Part shown: positions 50,251-62,604 of the stretch, piece by piece
Numbering within the stretch: position 1 is the stretch's first letter
Layout: the number at the start of each line of letters is the position of its first letter
Assembly: GCA_026545225.1 (NCBI GenBank)
Contig: CM048852.1
Span: forward strand, 58,349,146-58,413,145
Length of the DNA stretch: 64,000 nucleotides
Source of the DNA: Cornus controversa
Taxonomy: Eukaryota > Streptophyta > Magnoliopsida > Cornales > Cornaceae
Direction of reading: 5' to 3'
Translations under genes and position numbers: made by a program
Notes under the pieces: model-generated
Database searches by the model: none
Told to the model about the DNA's origin: nothing
What the model saw: only the letters and a program-made list of their open reading frames with translations

Positions 50251-50371
50251 TATTTTGGTGTACGAAAGCCAGAGATTTAAGAGATTTGAAGTTGTTGTGC
50301 ACAACGAGCAATTAGGAGTGATTAAGATGTAAGCTTTCGATTATTATCTTAAATTACTGGTTTATCTGGTT

Positions 50372-51000
50372 AGGGTTTATAGTTTGTTCATATTTATGCA
50401 TCGATTTAAAGGGTTATTTCGTTTCTTTTCGACTAGGGTTTTATCAATTTCTGTTCGATTATGGCTTTTTCAATTAATGCTCGATTTATGTTTGATTTGG
50501 TGCATTCGACTTTTAATTCATACTTGTTTAGGGTTTGTTCACAGTTATGCATGGATTGAAAATATTATTTTGTTGTTTGTTCGATTACAGTTTTATCGAT
50601 TTCTGTTCGATTAGAGTTTTTCAATTTTTGTTTGATTTGCTGCATTTGACTTCTAATTCATACTTGTTTAGGGGTTGTTCACAGTTATGCATGGATTGAA
50701 AGGATTATTTTGTTGTCTGTTCGATTATAGTTTTATCGATTTTTGTTCGATTAGAGTTTTTCAATTTTTGTTCGATTTATGTTTGATTTACTGCATTCGA
50801 CTTATAATTCATACTTGTTTATGGTTTGCTCACAGTTATAAATGGATTGAAAGGATTATTTTGTTATCTGTTCGATTACAGTTTTATCGATTTCTGTTCA
50901 ATTAGGGTTTTTTAATTTTTTTCGATTTATGTTTAATTTGATGCATTCAACTTGTAATTTATATTTGATTTATGTTTAATTTTAGGGTTTGTTTAATTTC
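50372..51000. repeat. Four tandem copies of a ~145-155-bp unit in the MULE
   Basis: Each unit holds (G/A)GTTTG(T/C)TCA(C/T)AGTTAT with ATGGATTGAAAGG, then GTTCGATTA(C/T)AGTTTTATC and ATTCGACTT.TAATTCATAC. Unit starts are near 50,372, 50,528, 50,671 and 50,821. Open frames across the array are repeat artefacts. Confidence 0.8.
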
Positions 51001-51325
51001 GTTTGGGCAATGGCTATGTATATTGTATGACGAACTTTGTTCCTGCTTTGATATACATACCACAATTGATATGTATATTGATGTTAGTGTTATTTGAATT
51101 TGTCACAGTTATGGCTATTTTTTATCATGATTTACATGTTCACTACAAGTCAACCACTAGAATTATTAGTCTAGTAAACCCTGATAGGTATTGTATGTTT
51201 GAATTCCTGTAAGACATCAAGAAAGCTGTATTTTCTGATATTGATGGTGGTATAAAATTTGCATATTCTGTATATTGTCATGATCTTGGTCCATTTTCTA
51301 AAATGGTGGTTGAGAGTGACTATAC

Positions 51326-54300
51326 ATGTTATATTTGAATAGTGGTGTAAAAGATATTAATGTCTATATTGAAATTCAGGAAATTGAGCCCATAGATGTA
51401 ACATTTGAACCTGAAACAGTTGAGTCAGATACTGAATTTGGTCTAGATGAGGATGTTGAAAACAATGAGGCAATGGGAGAAAATAATCAAGCAATGGGTG
51501 ATGAAAATAATGAGGTTGAATATGATAGTGATGTAGAGAAAAATAATGTGTATGGTTTTAGGGAAGAAGATGCAGAGTGGAGGGTGGAAGGTGACACTGA
51601 TTGTATTGAAACTGATAGTGGTAGCTCGGATGGTAGTGATTATGATCTTATTGAGTCAGATAGTGATGGAGATTACTATGTGGACTGTAATGATGGATTA
51701 TCAGATTATGAGTTATGTGATGATTCATTTTCTGACTCAAGTGTGGAGGTTGTAGTGAGATTAGGAAGAGAGAGAGATCACAAAGTAAGAATTTTAAGAA
51801 AAACATAAAAGTGAAATCATATCAGAAAGTTAAAGGGGAAAAAAGAAAACTAGAAAAAAAGGTTGATGTTTGAAAATGTGAATCATTTTAGAGAGGTATT
51901 GAGAGATTACACTGTGCAAGAAGAAGTCCAAATTGAGAAGGAAAATAATGAAAGCATAAGGATAACTGCTGTGTGAAAAGCCCCAGGTTGTCCATGGAAG
52001 ATACATGCCTCCCCACTTCCAGATAAGGTCACCTTTATGATAAAGAAGTTAACAGAGCCATATAATTGTGTGAGGGGTGATAAAAATCCAAGTGTCAATT
52101 CTACATGAATTGCAAGAAATTTTTTGAAGATAATTAGACAGAATCCAACTATGACTCCAGAAAGTTTGCAAGAGGCAACTCATCAGAAATTTAATGTTCT
52201 AACATATTTTATGCAAGCATACAGGGAAAAAAATGTATAGATGTTATTGAGGGCAATCATGGGAAGTCATACAGTGTACTGTTATCCTATAGAAATGAAA
52301 TTAGGAGGTCAAACCTAGGGAATGTGGTTACACTTTATCATTATGATCCTAATTTGAATGTAATTCCAATGTTCAAGAAGATTTTCATTGCATTTGATAC
52401 TTTGAGGACTGGGTTTATTAAGGGCTACAGACCCTTCATTGGAATGGATGGCTGTTTCTTAAAAGGGCCATATGGAGGAGTGTTTTTGTCAGTTGCAGCC
52501 TTGGATGACAATAATAGCTTGTTACCTATTACCTATGTTGTGGTGCAAAATGAAATGAAGGAGACTTTGTTATTTTTTTTAGATAATTTAAGGGACATGC
52601 TTGGTGCAAATGCACAAACCAGACATTGGACAATTATGTCTGATATGCTGAAGATATACTAATTTTTTTTATTTCCAAATTTAATTACACTTTATTATGT
52701 TATTGTTGTTTATTAATTGTACAATATGTTTCTTTAATTCTGCATTTAAGGTATTGATGCTGTTATTTGTGAAATATATTCTGAGACAACTCATAGGATA
52801 TGGTGTAGATACTTGTATAATAGTTTTAGAAATAAATTCCCTGACATTCTATTGAGGAGATATTTCTGGAGGGCTGTTAGATTATGCAATCAGCTTAAAT
52901 TTGATGATGCAATGAGACACATATATAGGATATGTCAGGAAGCTCATGACAGGCTAATGAAGAGACCTTTGGAAATTTGGAGTAGGGTTGGGTTTAATGA
53001 GGAATCAAACTATGACCATATAACAAACAACTTGACAGAGTCCTTCAACAATTGGGTTGGGCACTATAGAGGTAAACCAGTATTGAGTGTGCTTGAGTAG
53101 ATTGTAATCAAAATGATGGAGAAGATCCAGAAAAGGTATGAGAAAGCTTGTTCTTGGCCTGGGACATTAACACCAAATGTTAGAAAAAAATTGAATAAAG
53201 TTATTGATGAGGGAAAAAACAGTAGGGTTTGTCCTGCTGGGAGGGGTTTGTTTGAAATTCATGAAGAACAAGGAGTAAATGTGATTGACTTTAATTTGAG
53301 AACTTGCTCATGTAGAGCATGACAATTATCAAGAGTATCTTGTAGGTATGCAGCTGGTGCTATTTCTTGGAAAAAAAAAGATCCAGAATCTTTCTGTGAT
53401 CCTTGTTATAGTAAGGAATCATATTTACTTGCCCATTGTGAGAATATATATCCTTTAAGGGGTGAGAAAATATAGCCACAAACTTCAGGAGTGCAATTGC
53501 ACCCTCATCTACCTCAAAGATTGCCTGGCAGATCAAGAAAAAATAGGAGAAGCGAGCAAGGTGAAGGTGCCCCAGGGGCTGGACCAGCTAGAAGATCAAC
53601 AACTATCAGATGTAAGTATTGCTTGCAACTTGGTCATAATATAAGGACCTGCCAGAGAGCTCCAACAGCAAGAGAACTTAGAAATGCACATAATTCAAAT
53701 GCAGTGAGTACAATTTCAATTTAATTTTGTCTTTACAGACAATATTTAATCTTGTTATGTAAGTAGGATTATATTATTGATTTGTAACAATTTCATAGTG
53801 ATTTAGGGACAAAATGAGTCTCAAACTCAAAGATCACAAGGAGCAGGATCTTCTTATGTTACACAACATGTATTTTAAATTGATTTCTTTGTTTTGTTAA
53901 CGTTTTTGTAAGCATGATATGTCTTTTAAATTGATTTCATTTTTCTATTTTGTTATAACTTGTCCAAGTCTCAATTTGGAAGCACATATGTGGGCAATGA
54001 GGTTGGAAGATGTGGTGGTTCAAGCAGTGTGATTGGAAGAAGTGTGACTGACAAATGTGGTACTCCACAAATTGTGTTTAAAATAGGTGTGAATGGAAGA
54101 GGGGTGAGTGTTAAAGGTGGTGGTCTAAATAGTGGGATTGGAAGAGGTATGTCTGCAAGAGGCAGAGGTGGCTCACAAATAAATGCCAGGGGTGGCTCAT
54201 AAACAAGTGCCAGAGGTGCCTTACAAGCAAGTGTCAGAGGTGCCTTATAAGAAATGCCAAATGTGGTCTTCAAGCAAGTGGCAGAGGTGGTTCCCAACTA
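51326..54300 (+). pseudogene. MURA-type MULE transposase, decayed
   Basis: In order: an acidic N-terminus (51,326-51,808; many Asp/Glu/Asn); the MuDR-type DNA-binding region (about 51,865-52,240, with KAPGCPWKIHAS); a frameshift in an A run near 52,233; the MULE domain (52,250-52,662) with GYRPFIGMDGCFLKG (first catalytic Asp) and WTIMSD (second Asp); an apparent intron (about 52,660-52,750) whose donor is no longer GT; then 52,750-53,100 (CNQLKFDDAMRHI; NLTESFNNWV). A SWIM finger (CSCRA*QLSRVSCRYAAGAI) has Tyr where the second zinc-ligand His is expected. A CCHC knuckle is intact (CKYCLQLGHNIRTC, about 53,612-53,655), then a Gly-rich tail with stops. In-frame stops fall at expected Trp positions at 52106-52108, 53098-53100, 53320-53322 and 53473-53475. 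The copy cannot make a full-length enzyme. Confidence 0.87.
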
Positions 54301-54799
54301 AATGTGAGGCTTAGATTCATAGTGTCGGGGGTAAGTCTTCAATTACCTAATATGTCGTGCTTATAGATATAACTGATTAATTTAAAGTGTTGTAATACAT
54401 TTTTGGGATGTTATTGTAGAGTGTTAGCAGTAAGTATTAGAAGATAGGTAAATAGGACTAGAAGGTGGACCACATAATAGTGAGCAATATGCCTCTTTTG
54501 ATGTAATTGTATTTTTTTGTGTTATGGTGGTTTATTTTGTATGCTCCATGGTTTAGAAACTTGGATTTGTATGATGCATGAAGAACATGGAGTTAACTGA
54601 CATTGATGTTTTATGTGGATGCAACTGACATTAATTTTAATGGTTAGTTTTATGTGAATGTAACTAACATTGACCTTTCATTTAGGGACACCATATATGT
54701 GATTGTATATTCTTTAATTAACATATTTCAATTAGGGATAACATATATTGCATACAAGGCAAACATATTTGTTGCTTCAACAAACAACAACACTTTACA

Positions 54800-55143
54800 T
54801 CATTTGACATTACTCAAAGCTACAAATAGGGCAAACACAAACAAGAGAATGCATGCAAATATAACAATATTCAAAAGAGCATTTGTGGCTTCAAGAACTT
54901 CTAATCTTGAGCATATAATTTTGTCTTCTGTTATGAGTTCAGCAACTTCTTCAAATAATTGAACTTGATCATTAGGTAGATGCTCATCACCCTATTCATG
55001 GGATTAAGCCATCCCCAACAATCACATGTTCCACTATCACAAGTATAAAACAATTTGCCTTTGTTGTTGTATTCATTCGATTCGGTAACCTTAATTCTAA
55101 CATTATTTTCACAACAACACACCTTGTTCCTATACCTTATAAA
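54800..55143 (-). pseudogene. GRF-type zinc-finger protein with C-terminal TM helix (At4g04775-like), broken
   Basis: Minus-strand reading from about 55,143 gives GFIRYRNKVCCCENNVRIKV, then NNKGKLFYTCDSGTCDCWGWLNP, matching the GRF zinc finger (CxC...NxGR.FY.C...C..F.W). After one frameshift near 55,000 the frame continues as DEHLPNDQVQLFEEVAEL, LEVLEATNALL and a hydrophobic helix of about 20 residues beginning IVIFACILLFVFALF, with the stop at 54800-54802. No in-frame ATG is visible upstream of the finger; an in-frame TAG lies just before it. This zinc-finger-plus-C-terminal-membrane-helix order is that of the abundant plant At4g04775-like family (from memory). It lies between the transposase and the right TIR, convergent with the transposase. 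Confidence 0.72.
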
Positions 55144-55603
55144 GCCCCTACCCTATCGCTGATATGAATTTATGCTTTTATGGGACATCACTACAAAGAG
55201 AGGGAAATATAGAGGGAGAGATAGAGAGGAAACATAGTAAGAAATGGTATGAGAAAGCTATTTATAGGCAATATATGGCTGTTAGAATAGGAGGGGAGAA
55301 ACTGAAATTCTTTAAAAAGTTAGATATAACTGTTGGTGGGAGAAAATGACAAAATTGGTGTTTTTGAAGGGGTAAAGTGAAAAATTAAGTTGGGGGGGGG
55401 GGGGGGAGGGGCATTATGGGTATATTTGATCACTTTTTGGATGATGTTAGTCAAAAGATTCTTTGGTGGCCTGAGATAACGACCGGAGGGGGTCAAACTG
55501 TTCATTATTTTATAAAGCAATGGGTGACAGTATAATTTTGCAAACCTGAAGGAGTCAAGGTAAAATAAAGACAAATCACATGAGGTCAAAGTATAAATTA
55601 CCC

Positions 55604-58600
55604 AAAATAAATAAATACACACATAAGTGACAAGGTATTTGAGTATGTGATGACCCAAGAATATTTTTGGCAATTTTGGAATGTCTTAAAAATAATTTTG
55701 AACAAAAAATTGACAAACTCTGAGATTTTGTAGAACTGGCCGAAGGCCCGAATCCTTGTGCACCCATGAATTGTGTTGAAATATATTTCAACAGTTATCC
55801 ATAAATTCACTTGCTTGGTAAATTGATGTGCAAGAACTAGAGATTCTGTGATACTTACCGTCTATCTAGACAACTTGCGAAATATCTATATAACATTTTA
55901 GCTTTGTGTTTGAATCTCTCGCCTAAAAAAATTCATCATCTAACGATCAAAAATGCTTGAAAAAGTCATCTGACGGTTCAAAATATCTATGCTTATCTAC
56001 GGTCTAAAATTACTCTCCATATCTTCAATCAACGGTCATGACTCACTCCCACCTAAATTTAAATTTAAACATTTACCAACTTTTCCCCTAAAATAACATT
56101 CACATCAATCTATTTTCAAATATAAACTAACATTATATCTACTCTTTATCTCTCTCATTACTCTTTTCTCTCTCTCTATTTGCTTTATGTATTATTGCTG
56201 TGAACCCAGAAGGCACCCGTATGGGAGGAAGTTGTGGTGGTTTCCGACATCCGTGGTGGAGGCACCAGATAAGTTAGCGGCGGTGGAGGAAGTTATTGAG
56301 TGGGCCGAGCCACTCCATCACCATCAACCAGCCAGCCGAGCCACTCCAGCACCATCAACCTTCAACTGCCACCAAGATCGAGCACAATTACTGCCAAACA
56401 GTCGCACCGCCACCTTCCACCACAAGCTCCAGCCAAGTCACCACCATGTAGCAGCCACCACACCTCCTACTATGGCTGCCACCAACCGAAAGACCCACTT
56501 CTGCCAAGCTCATCTACACCACCACCAGCGGCCACCTTCAACTCCACTACAGTCCACTTGCTGCCACAATGACCTTCACCATGGCAGCCGAGCTCAACAA
56601 CCACCACTATCAACCTTCACAAACACAACCGGAGCAGACCCACTTCAGCCACCGGAGAAGCACCACTGTCACCATCTATTTCGCACTTCCTACCGAGGAC
56701 CACCACCACAGACCAACTTCAGCCGTTGCCACCATCAACCTTAACCCACAGCTCACTCTACTTCAGTCGACCACCAAGTTGCCCTTTGGGTCTTCATCTT
56801 CACCCACTGCCGTAAACATCTCCTCCATCATCATAACCACCCCAAGCAACCATGGATACTATCGAAGATGCAGAGAGAAGACCCAGTAATTGCCAACCAA
56901 TGGTCCAATTTGCTTGACTTCCATGTGATTTGTTCACCCATGCATACACAAAGTAGGTAGTTGATCTTGAATTTAGTCGGAAAGTGAATTTGTGGTCATT
57001 AATAGAACATGTATTCAGCTATCTCATGGAAATAAGATTTGGAAGCTTTTACGGTTATCCATATATATATTTTTTTATCCTATTAAGGGAAAGAAAACAC
57101 CTTGATGGCCGAAAATTGCACTACCATCAAGATTAATGATTGATCAATTGGACAATCATCATACCTTCTTCTTCTATTGAGAGGCCAACTGTATTTTCAG
57201 AAGAGTTTCCAAAACAAAGATGATAGTGAGACCTTGAATTAGATGGTTTAAAAGTGATGAAAAACAGAATAAAGTTGAAACAGTTCTTATGAGTTCCTTT
57301 GCTCTAGAAAGTAGGAGAAAAAAGTGGTATTTTTGTTTTTGGTGTAGCTCATACGACCTATGAATAAGCATGCATAGAAATTTCACATAGATGTAAAACA
57401 AAGAAAATAATAATTAAATAAATCAAAAGCAACAAATGAAAAAAAATTTGGTTAGGTGGGTGGGTGTGTAAACCCTTAATGGTAGGCAGGTTTTATTTTC
57501 TATTTTTTTTCTTCTTTATTTTGTGAGTGTTGTCCAAAGGTTGGCTTGAAGAGTACATGAAAGCATAATCTTTGCTCATGACTTTGGTTTTCATCTCATT
57601 CTTTACGAAAATAGAAAATAAATATATTTAAATATTTTAGAAAACAGACAAATATGGAAGAAACTGGCTAGAGAAGTGTAAAGAGCTTGGCTCATGAGCT
57701 GATTTTCATGGACAAGCAAGCTATTTCATATAAAATTTGTAGAAATTAATTATGCATTGGCTTTCTCAAAAACTTACTAGACAACTTGCCAAATTTAATA
57801 CAAAAATATATAAGATTACTATAATGTCAACAAATCGCTTCAGTTTCTAAATTATTTCTGAGAAAGAAGATTTTGATGTGATTCAAAGACAATTTATGGT
57901 TGCGTTCAATTAATGAAATGCCTCTGAAATAATTTTTTTTACATTCCATTAAAATATCATGTCAAGTAATAGGTTATGGTTGAAATAAAATCAATTCAAC
58001 CTTCAATTTCAAAGTCTAAACTCCCTCAATACAAACTCATTGACAATAATGACAGTGATAACCTTCCCTATACTAATTTTGTGTTATTTAAATCAGAAAA
58101 GAACCCATGTCTAATTGTCTCCATCCTTTAGCCAAAGTTATCTTATGGGACATTTTGACTTTTTATGTAAATGCAACGATCCATCACAGGCTACTTTAGG
58201 ATTTTGAATTCAGCACATTTTATTTTTTGAGTATTTAGATAAGTATATTCATTTTTCTCAACATTGATTCTTTTAACCATAAACATCCAGAATTCCAAAA
58301 GTGTCCTTAATCAATCCAATTTCATTAGGCATTTTGATCCATTTTCTATTACTAGAAACTCATCTGCCACTACCAACTCATCTCTCCCCACTAGCAACAT
58401 CAGTGCTGCTATCATATTAGTCCAAAATAAAAGTTAAGGTCCTTTTCTCATGTACTGCTAATATCAATGCTAATTTAAAATTCTTCACCTCACGAAAAAT
58501 GTAATCCACCTTTGAAGTATGTGTATGTATTGAATAGAAATATTATGAATTAATATTTTGATTTTTGCATTTTTTGTTTTGGTTTAATTCAAGTTAAGCC

Positions 58601-59700
58601 TAAAAAGGTAGGTCTCCCTCATCAATTCATATTTTTTTTAGAAAAATACTATGTTTTGAAGTATTGGTCATTGTTTTTTTTAAGATGCCCATTATTATTA
58701 TTATTATTTTTTTATGTTAAACAGGAGATAATTCAAATGGTGTTTTGTAAACATTTGTTTATTGGTACGTTAATTATATGAAATTAACATAACATTTATT
58801 TGAGTTCAATATATATTTTTTATTTATAGTGCCGTAGGCACGGACAATATGTTAGTATATATGTATACACACATATACACTTACAGTCTATCCAGAAACT
58901 TGTGAAAAAATAATAATAATAATTTGTACCAATGTAGGCTTGGTCCAAAAGTGTCGGTAAAATATAAAAATGGGTTTTCAAATCTAAGTTGCGTGGGTCA
59001 GACAACATGGGCTTGATCGGAGGATGTGAGGGAATTAGGGAGCATGGTTTTAAGTTAAGTGAGTTAGCAATGTGGGTTAGTGGTCAAAAACCATGAACTT
59101 GACTTTAAAACCATTGAAATTTTGGAGATAAATGAAATCACCTATTTCTAATTGGAAGATTGTGGATTGGAGTCCCCAATGAGATAAACGGGTGTGTGTA
59201 ATTTATCTATTGAATAAAGATCAAATTGATTTAAATAAAAAAGAAAAACTTTTTTTTTCTTTTAAGGTAATGTTCATGTATAAAAGTTACTCACGAGTGT
59301 TTCCATTCCCATAATACAGAAAACAATCTCTAAATTCATTTCAATCCAATGATTTATTTAGAAAGAGTTCTCATAGTGAAAATGCCCTTTCAATAAAAGA
59401 GATGGAAAGAGAGAGATTTTTAGTTAGTTTTGTTTTCTAATAATAGTTATTTAAAAATTTAGTTTTCAAAAGAACTGTTTTTTTTATAGTTCTCTAAAAA
59501 TAATTTATATTTTTTGAGAATAATTTTCACAAAACTAAACCATGCAAATCATTTTAATTCCTTTATTTATTTATTTATTTGGAAAACAATAAGAAGTATA
59601 AGAGAAGAACAAGGGACTCGATGACTTCCCAAAAAAAACAAGGGACTTAATGACGAAAATTTTAACTTTCATTCTTTTGCAGTAAGTGATAATAGAACTC
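55604..59700. other. Spacer, left part LTR-like
   Basis: TGTGATGACCCAAGAATATTT at 55,646 has the form of a gypsy LTR 5' end, but I find no matching 3' end. A C/A-rich stretch with CCACCACCATCAACC words (about 56,290-56,870) creates His/Pro-rich open frames (longest 56,187-56,744) with no recognisable domain and strong codon bias from simple repetition; I do not call a gene. The rest is AT-rich; at about 59,085-59,225 there is a possible SINE head (GTTAGTGGTC ... GGATTGGAGTCCCC). Confidence 0.4.
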
Positions 59701-62232
59701 TCTCTCTCTCTCTCTCCATCCTTACTTTTGGCTAAGCATCGTGCATCCGAAACTCAGAAAAAACCACTTATTGGCCCTAAAGGCTAAAAACCCTCAACTT
59801 TTCAAGAAAAAAATGATAATAACATTTTCTCTTTTAAAAGAAAAAGTACAAAGAGAAAGGAATCTAAAATCGTCTGTTGTTGAAAATTACTTTAAATTTT
59901 CGGAATGAAAAATCATTAATTAAAATTCTCTATGGTTGAGTATGTGTACCAACTAAATTTTTTTTTTATTAATTAATAATTAAAAGTTTTTAAATTTATT
60001 TTCTCGATTTAAGTTTTTTCTCTTTATTGAAATCAATTTATGACCATAAACGACAGTAATTAGTGTTACTTTCTTATCTTTTGAAAAAATAAGTAAAATG
60101 TCAAAAATTCAAATTCGCATATACAGGAGGAGTTGGGGTGGGTGAGTCATAAATGTAACGAGGTTGGCAACTCTAACTATGTAAAATGGTGATGTGTTGA
60201 GTATGAGACGCTCTATAACTAATTGAGAACTTTCGGAACCCACCCTTGATGCTATCCTATTTCTTTAAATTAATAAAAATTTCTATCTCGATTGCCAGGA
60301 AAATAAGATAAAAGTAAGAACACACAAGTGTGTCAAATTTGTGCCACAATAATAATAATAAAATTTTGGCCCTATTACAGTGCAGAAGGATAATTAGTTG
60401 AAATAGGTTGAATTTGATAAAAACATAATAATTGAGGTAGCATAAAGCAACACAATGCTTGAATGCAAACCTAAGCATAGTTTCCCTATTGATCATGAAA
60501 GAAAAAAAAAAAGAAAAAAAGAAAAAAAATAAAAAAGTAAGTTGGTCAAGCCATGCCTAACATACACTTGGTTGAATATGAATATGATCACGGGTATAGG
60601 CGGTGTGGCTCAGTCACAAAGCAACCTTTCATTTTCCCCGTGATTGGTGCGCTGCTTGCTCATCGTACCCAAAATTTCATCTGCGCATTCACTCAATTTG
60701 CAAACAATGTGGCCTTTCGCTTTCTCATAACTAAGCAAGCCCATAACTCACGACACACAACAAACACAACACTATCAATCAACTAAATTTAATATTTTTC
60801 TTCAATTCCATAACCAAATCAATTAAGACTCTGTTAAATTTTAATTAAACAAGTTTCAATAATACTCTCACGGAAAGCATTACCAGATAATATATATATA
60901 TATATATATATATTAATTTAAATTCAAAATTAAACCTTGAGTGAAATGAAATCACATGGTTTTGGCATGGTTGTTTTACTTGTCATACACTCTGTTGTTG
61001 TATTAATGTTCTCCTCTGTCTCATTTTGTACGTTCACCTAGGGTTTTTCAAACCAAACAACCTACTTATCTGTATATATTTATATACAATAAAATTTAGT
61101 GAGAGTAGGTAATTATTTCACCCACCAAAGTTAAAGTGTGACAGTTCAAAAATAACATAAATCTTCATGGGCCACTTTGTTATAATTAACTACATTTCTA
61201 TTTATGTTACTACTAATTCGGGGACACAACATCACACCAATATTTTAATAATAAATCTATTTATGCTATGTATGATATGAATTCTTCTGAAATACTATAA
61301 ATCATTGATATATGTGTTTGATAACGCAATCCAATGTCTAATTTTAAACGAATTAAACGCTTATTTAATTAAGTATGTTTGATAACGTAATTTGAATATC
61401 ATTGAAAACGATAAATACAATTTAAAATGGAATAAAATTTTAAGTGACAGAGACATTACTTATTACACATTACTGAAAATTCAAAAATATTTAATTTTTA
61501 ATTATCACTTAAAAACTTTATTTCTTAAAATTTTTAATAATTAATTTTCAGTTTTATAAAATGACAACTTGGTCTTTTTATATTGATTCTACCACATATA
61601 ACGCAAATAATAAAGATATATACATGACTAGACTTTGGGCCACAAATAACAAAATGATGAAATTTTAGACTTCACTTTTCACTTTGGTTGAGTTAGGTAA
61701 ATAATTTCAAGTACATAGAAAATCACTATTTACTCTTATTTGAAAATATAGACTTGAGGAAAATAATGAAAAATGGTACTCCTATTTTATTATGTCTGTG
61801 AAAGGGACAAAAAAAGGATTCTATTTCTTCCATGAATTATTAGAAAAGGATTTCACTTGTTGTAAAAGTTATAATAGTGTGGTAAAGTGCATATACTTGT
61901 ACACCATTATAATATACAATTATACATATTGTGCCCACAACTTCTTGTGCTAAGTATTTATTTGTGTAAGAAAACTTCCATGTAATATAAAAAAGTCCTT
62001 TATTATTTGCTATTATAATTATAAAGTACAAAAAATCCTTTGTAATATAAAAACAGTGCATATAATTCCCTTCTTATTGTTTTTATTAAGTAAAAAAAAA
62101 CCCTTGTAATATAGATATTTGCATATAAACCCTATTTGTAATATGGATGTTGCGCGTGTACCACCCGTGTTTTATGCATATAATGATAATCCCTAATACC
62201 GCTAGCTTTACCACAGATAATTGCCTCGGACC

Positions 62233-62282
<50 letters not shown>

Positions 62283-62604
62283 TTTGGACTGGAGTCACCT
62301 GAGCACTGACTGGTAGCTACCATGGTCAAGTATAGTATATCACTTTCTTTTCGAAATTTTATTACAGAGAAAACGGATAATAAGCTAACAACAGAAGTAT
62401 TTTCTCTCACTAAAAAGGAGTGATTTTGCAGAAGTTACTCCACTCTTCCATTCAAACCCTAATATATTACATTTCTCTCTCCATACCCTTTCTCTCTCCA
62501 CCTTCCCTCTCTCTCTAGTGGACGAAGAAGACATGGAGTTTACCTCACCAAACTCTGGACTCCCAAACGCCAATGGAGACTAGCACAAGCAACCCACATT
62601 CCCA
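59701..62604. other. Spacer and promoter of the DUF7036-like gene
   Basis: AT-rich, no coding exon recognised. AT tracts lie at about 60,889-60,914 and 62,237-62,276. The last 150 bases before the start codon are CT-rich (62,475-62,518), typical of a plant 5' leader. Confidence 0.45.

Larger units (their letters stand above)
49722..55603. mobile_element. Mutator-like element (MULE), 5.9 kb, with TIRs and two convergent gene remnants
   Basis: The left end GGGTAATTTATATTTTGACC and the right end read inward (GGGTAATTTATACTTTGACC) form inverted repeats of at least 80 bp, continuing through CTTTATTT(C/T)AC and CAAAATTA(C/T)ACT. Flanks AAAATAAAA (49713-49721) and AAAATAAAT (55604-55612) agree at 8 of 9, but are AT-rich. 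Inside, in order: a telo-box-like AAACCCTAG triple repeat (50,039-50,250), four ~150-bp tandem repeats (50,372-51,000), a MURA-type transposase remnant (51,326-54,300, +) and a GRF zinc-finger gene remnant (54,800-55,143, -). Convergent two-gene order resembles mudrA/mudrB of maize MuDR, though the second gene is not MURB. Confidence 0.82.

Noticed and set aside
53971-54297. Pro/Leu-rich minus-strand open frame in the MULE
   Set aside because: Antisense of the Gly-rich tail of the transposase.
56187-56889. His/Pro/Thr-rich open frames on + (185, 90 and 106 codons)
   Set aside because: Three overlapping frames are open at once because the DNA is made of CCA/CAC/ACC repeats; no domain and no splice logic.
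60553-60786. 77-codon + strand open frame
   Set aside because: No domain, no matching exon on either side; treated as chance.
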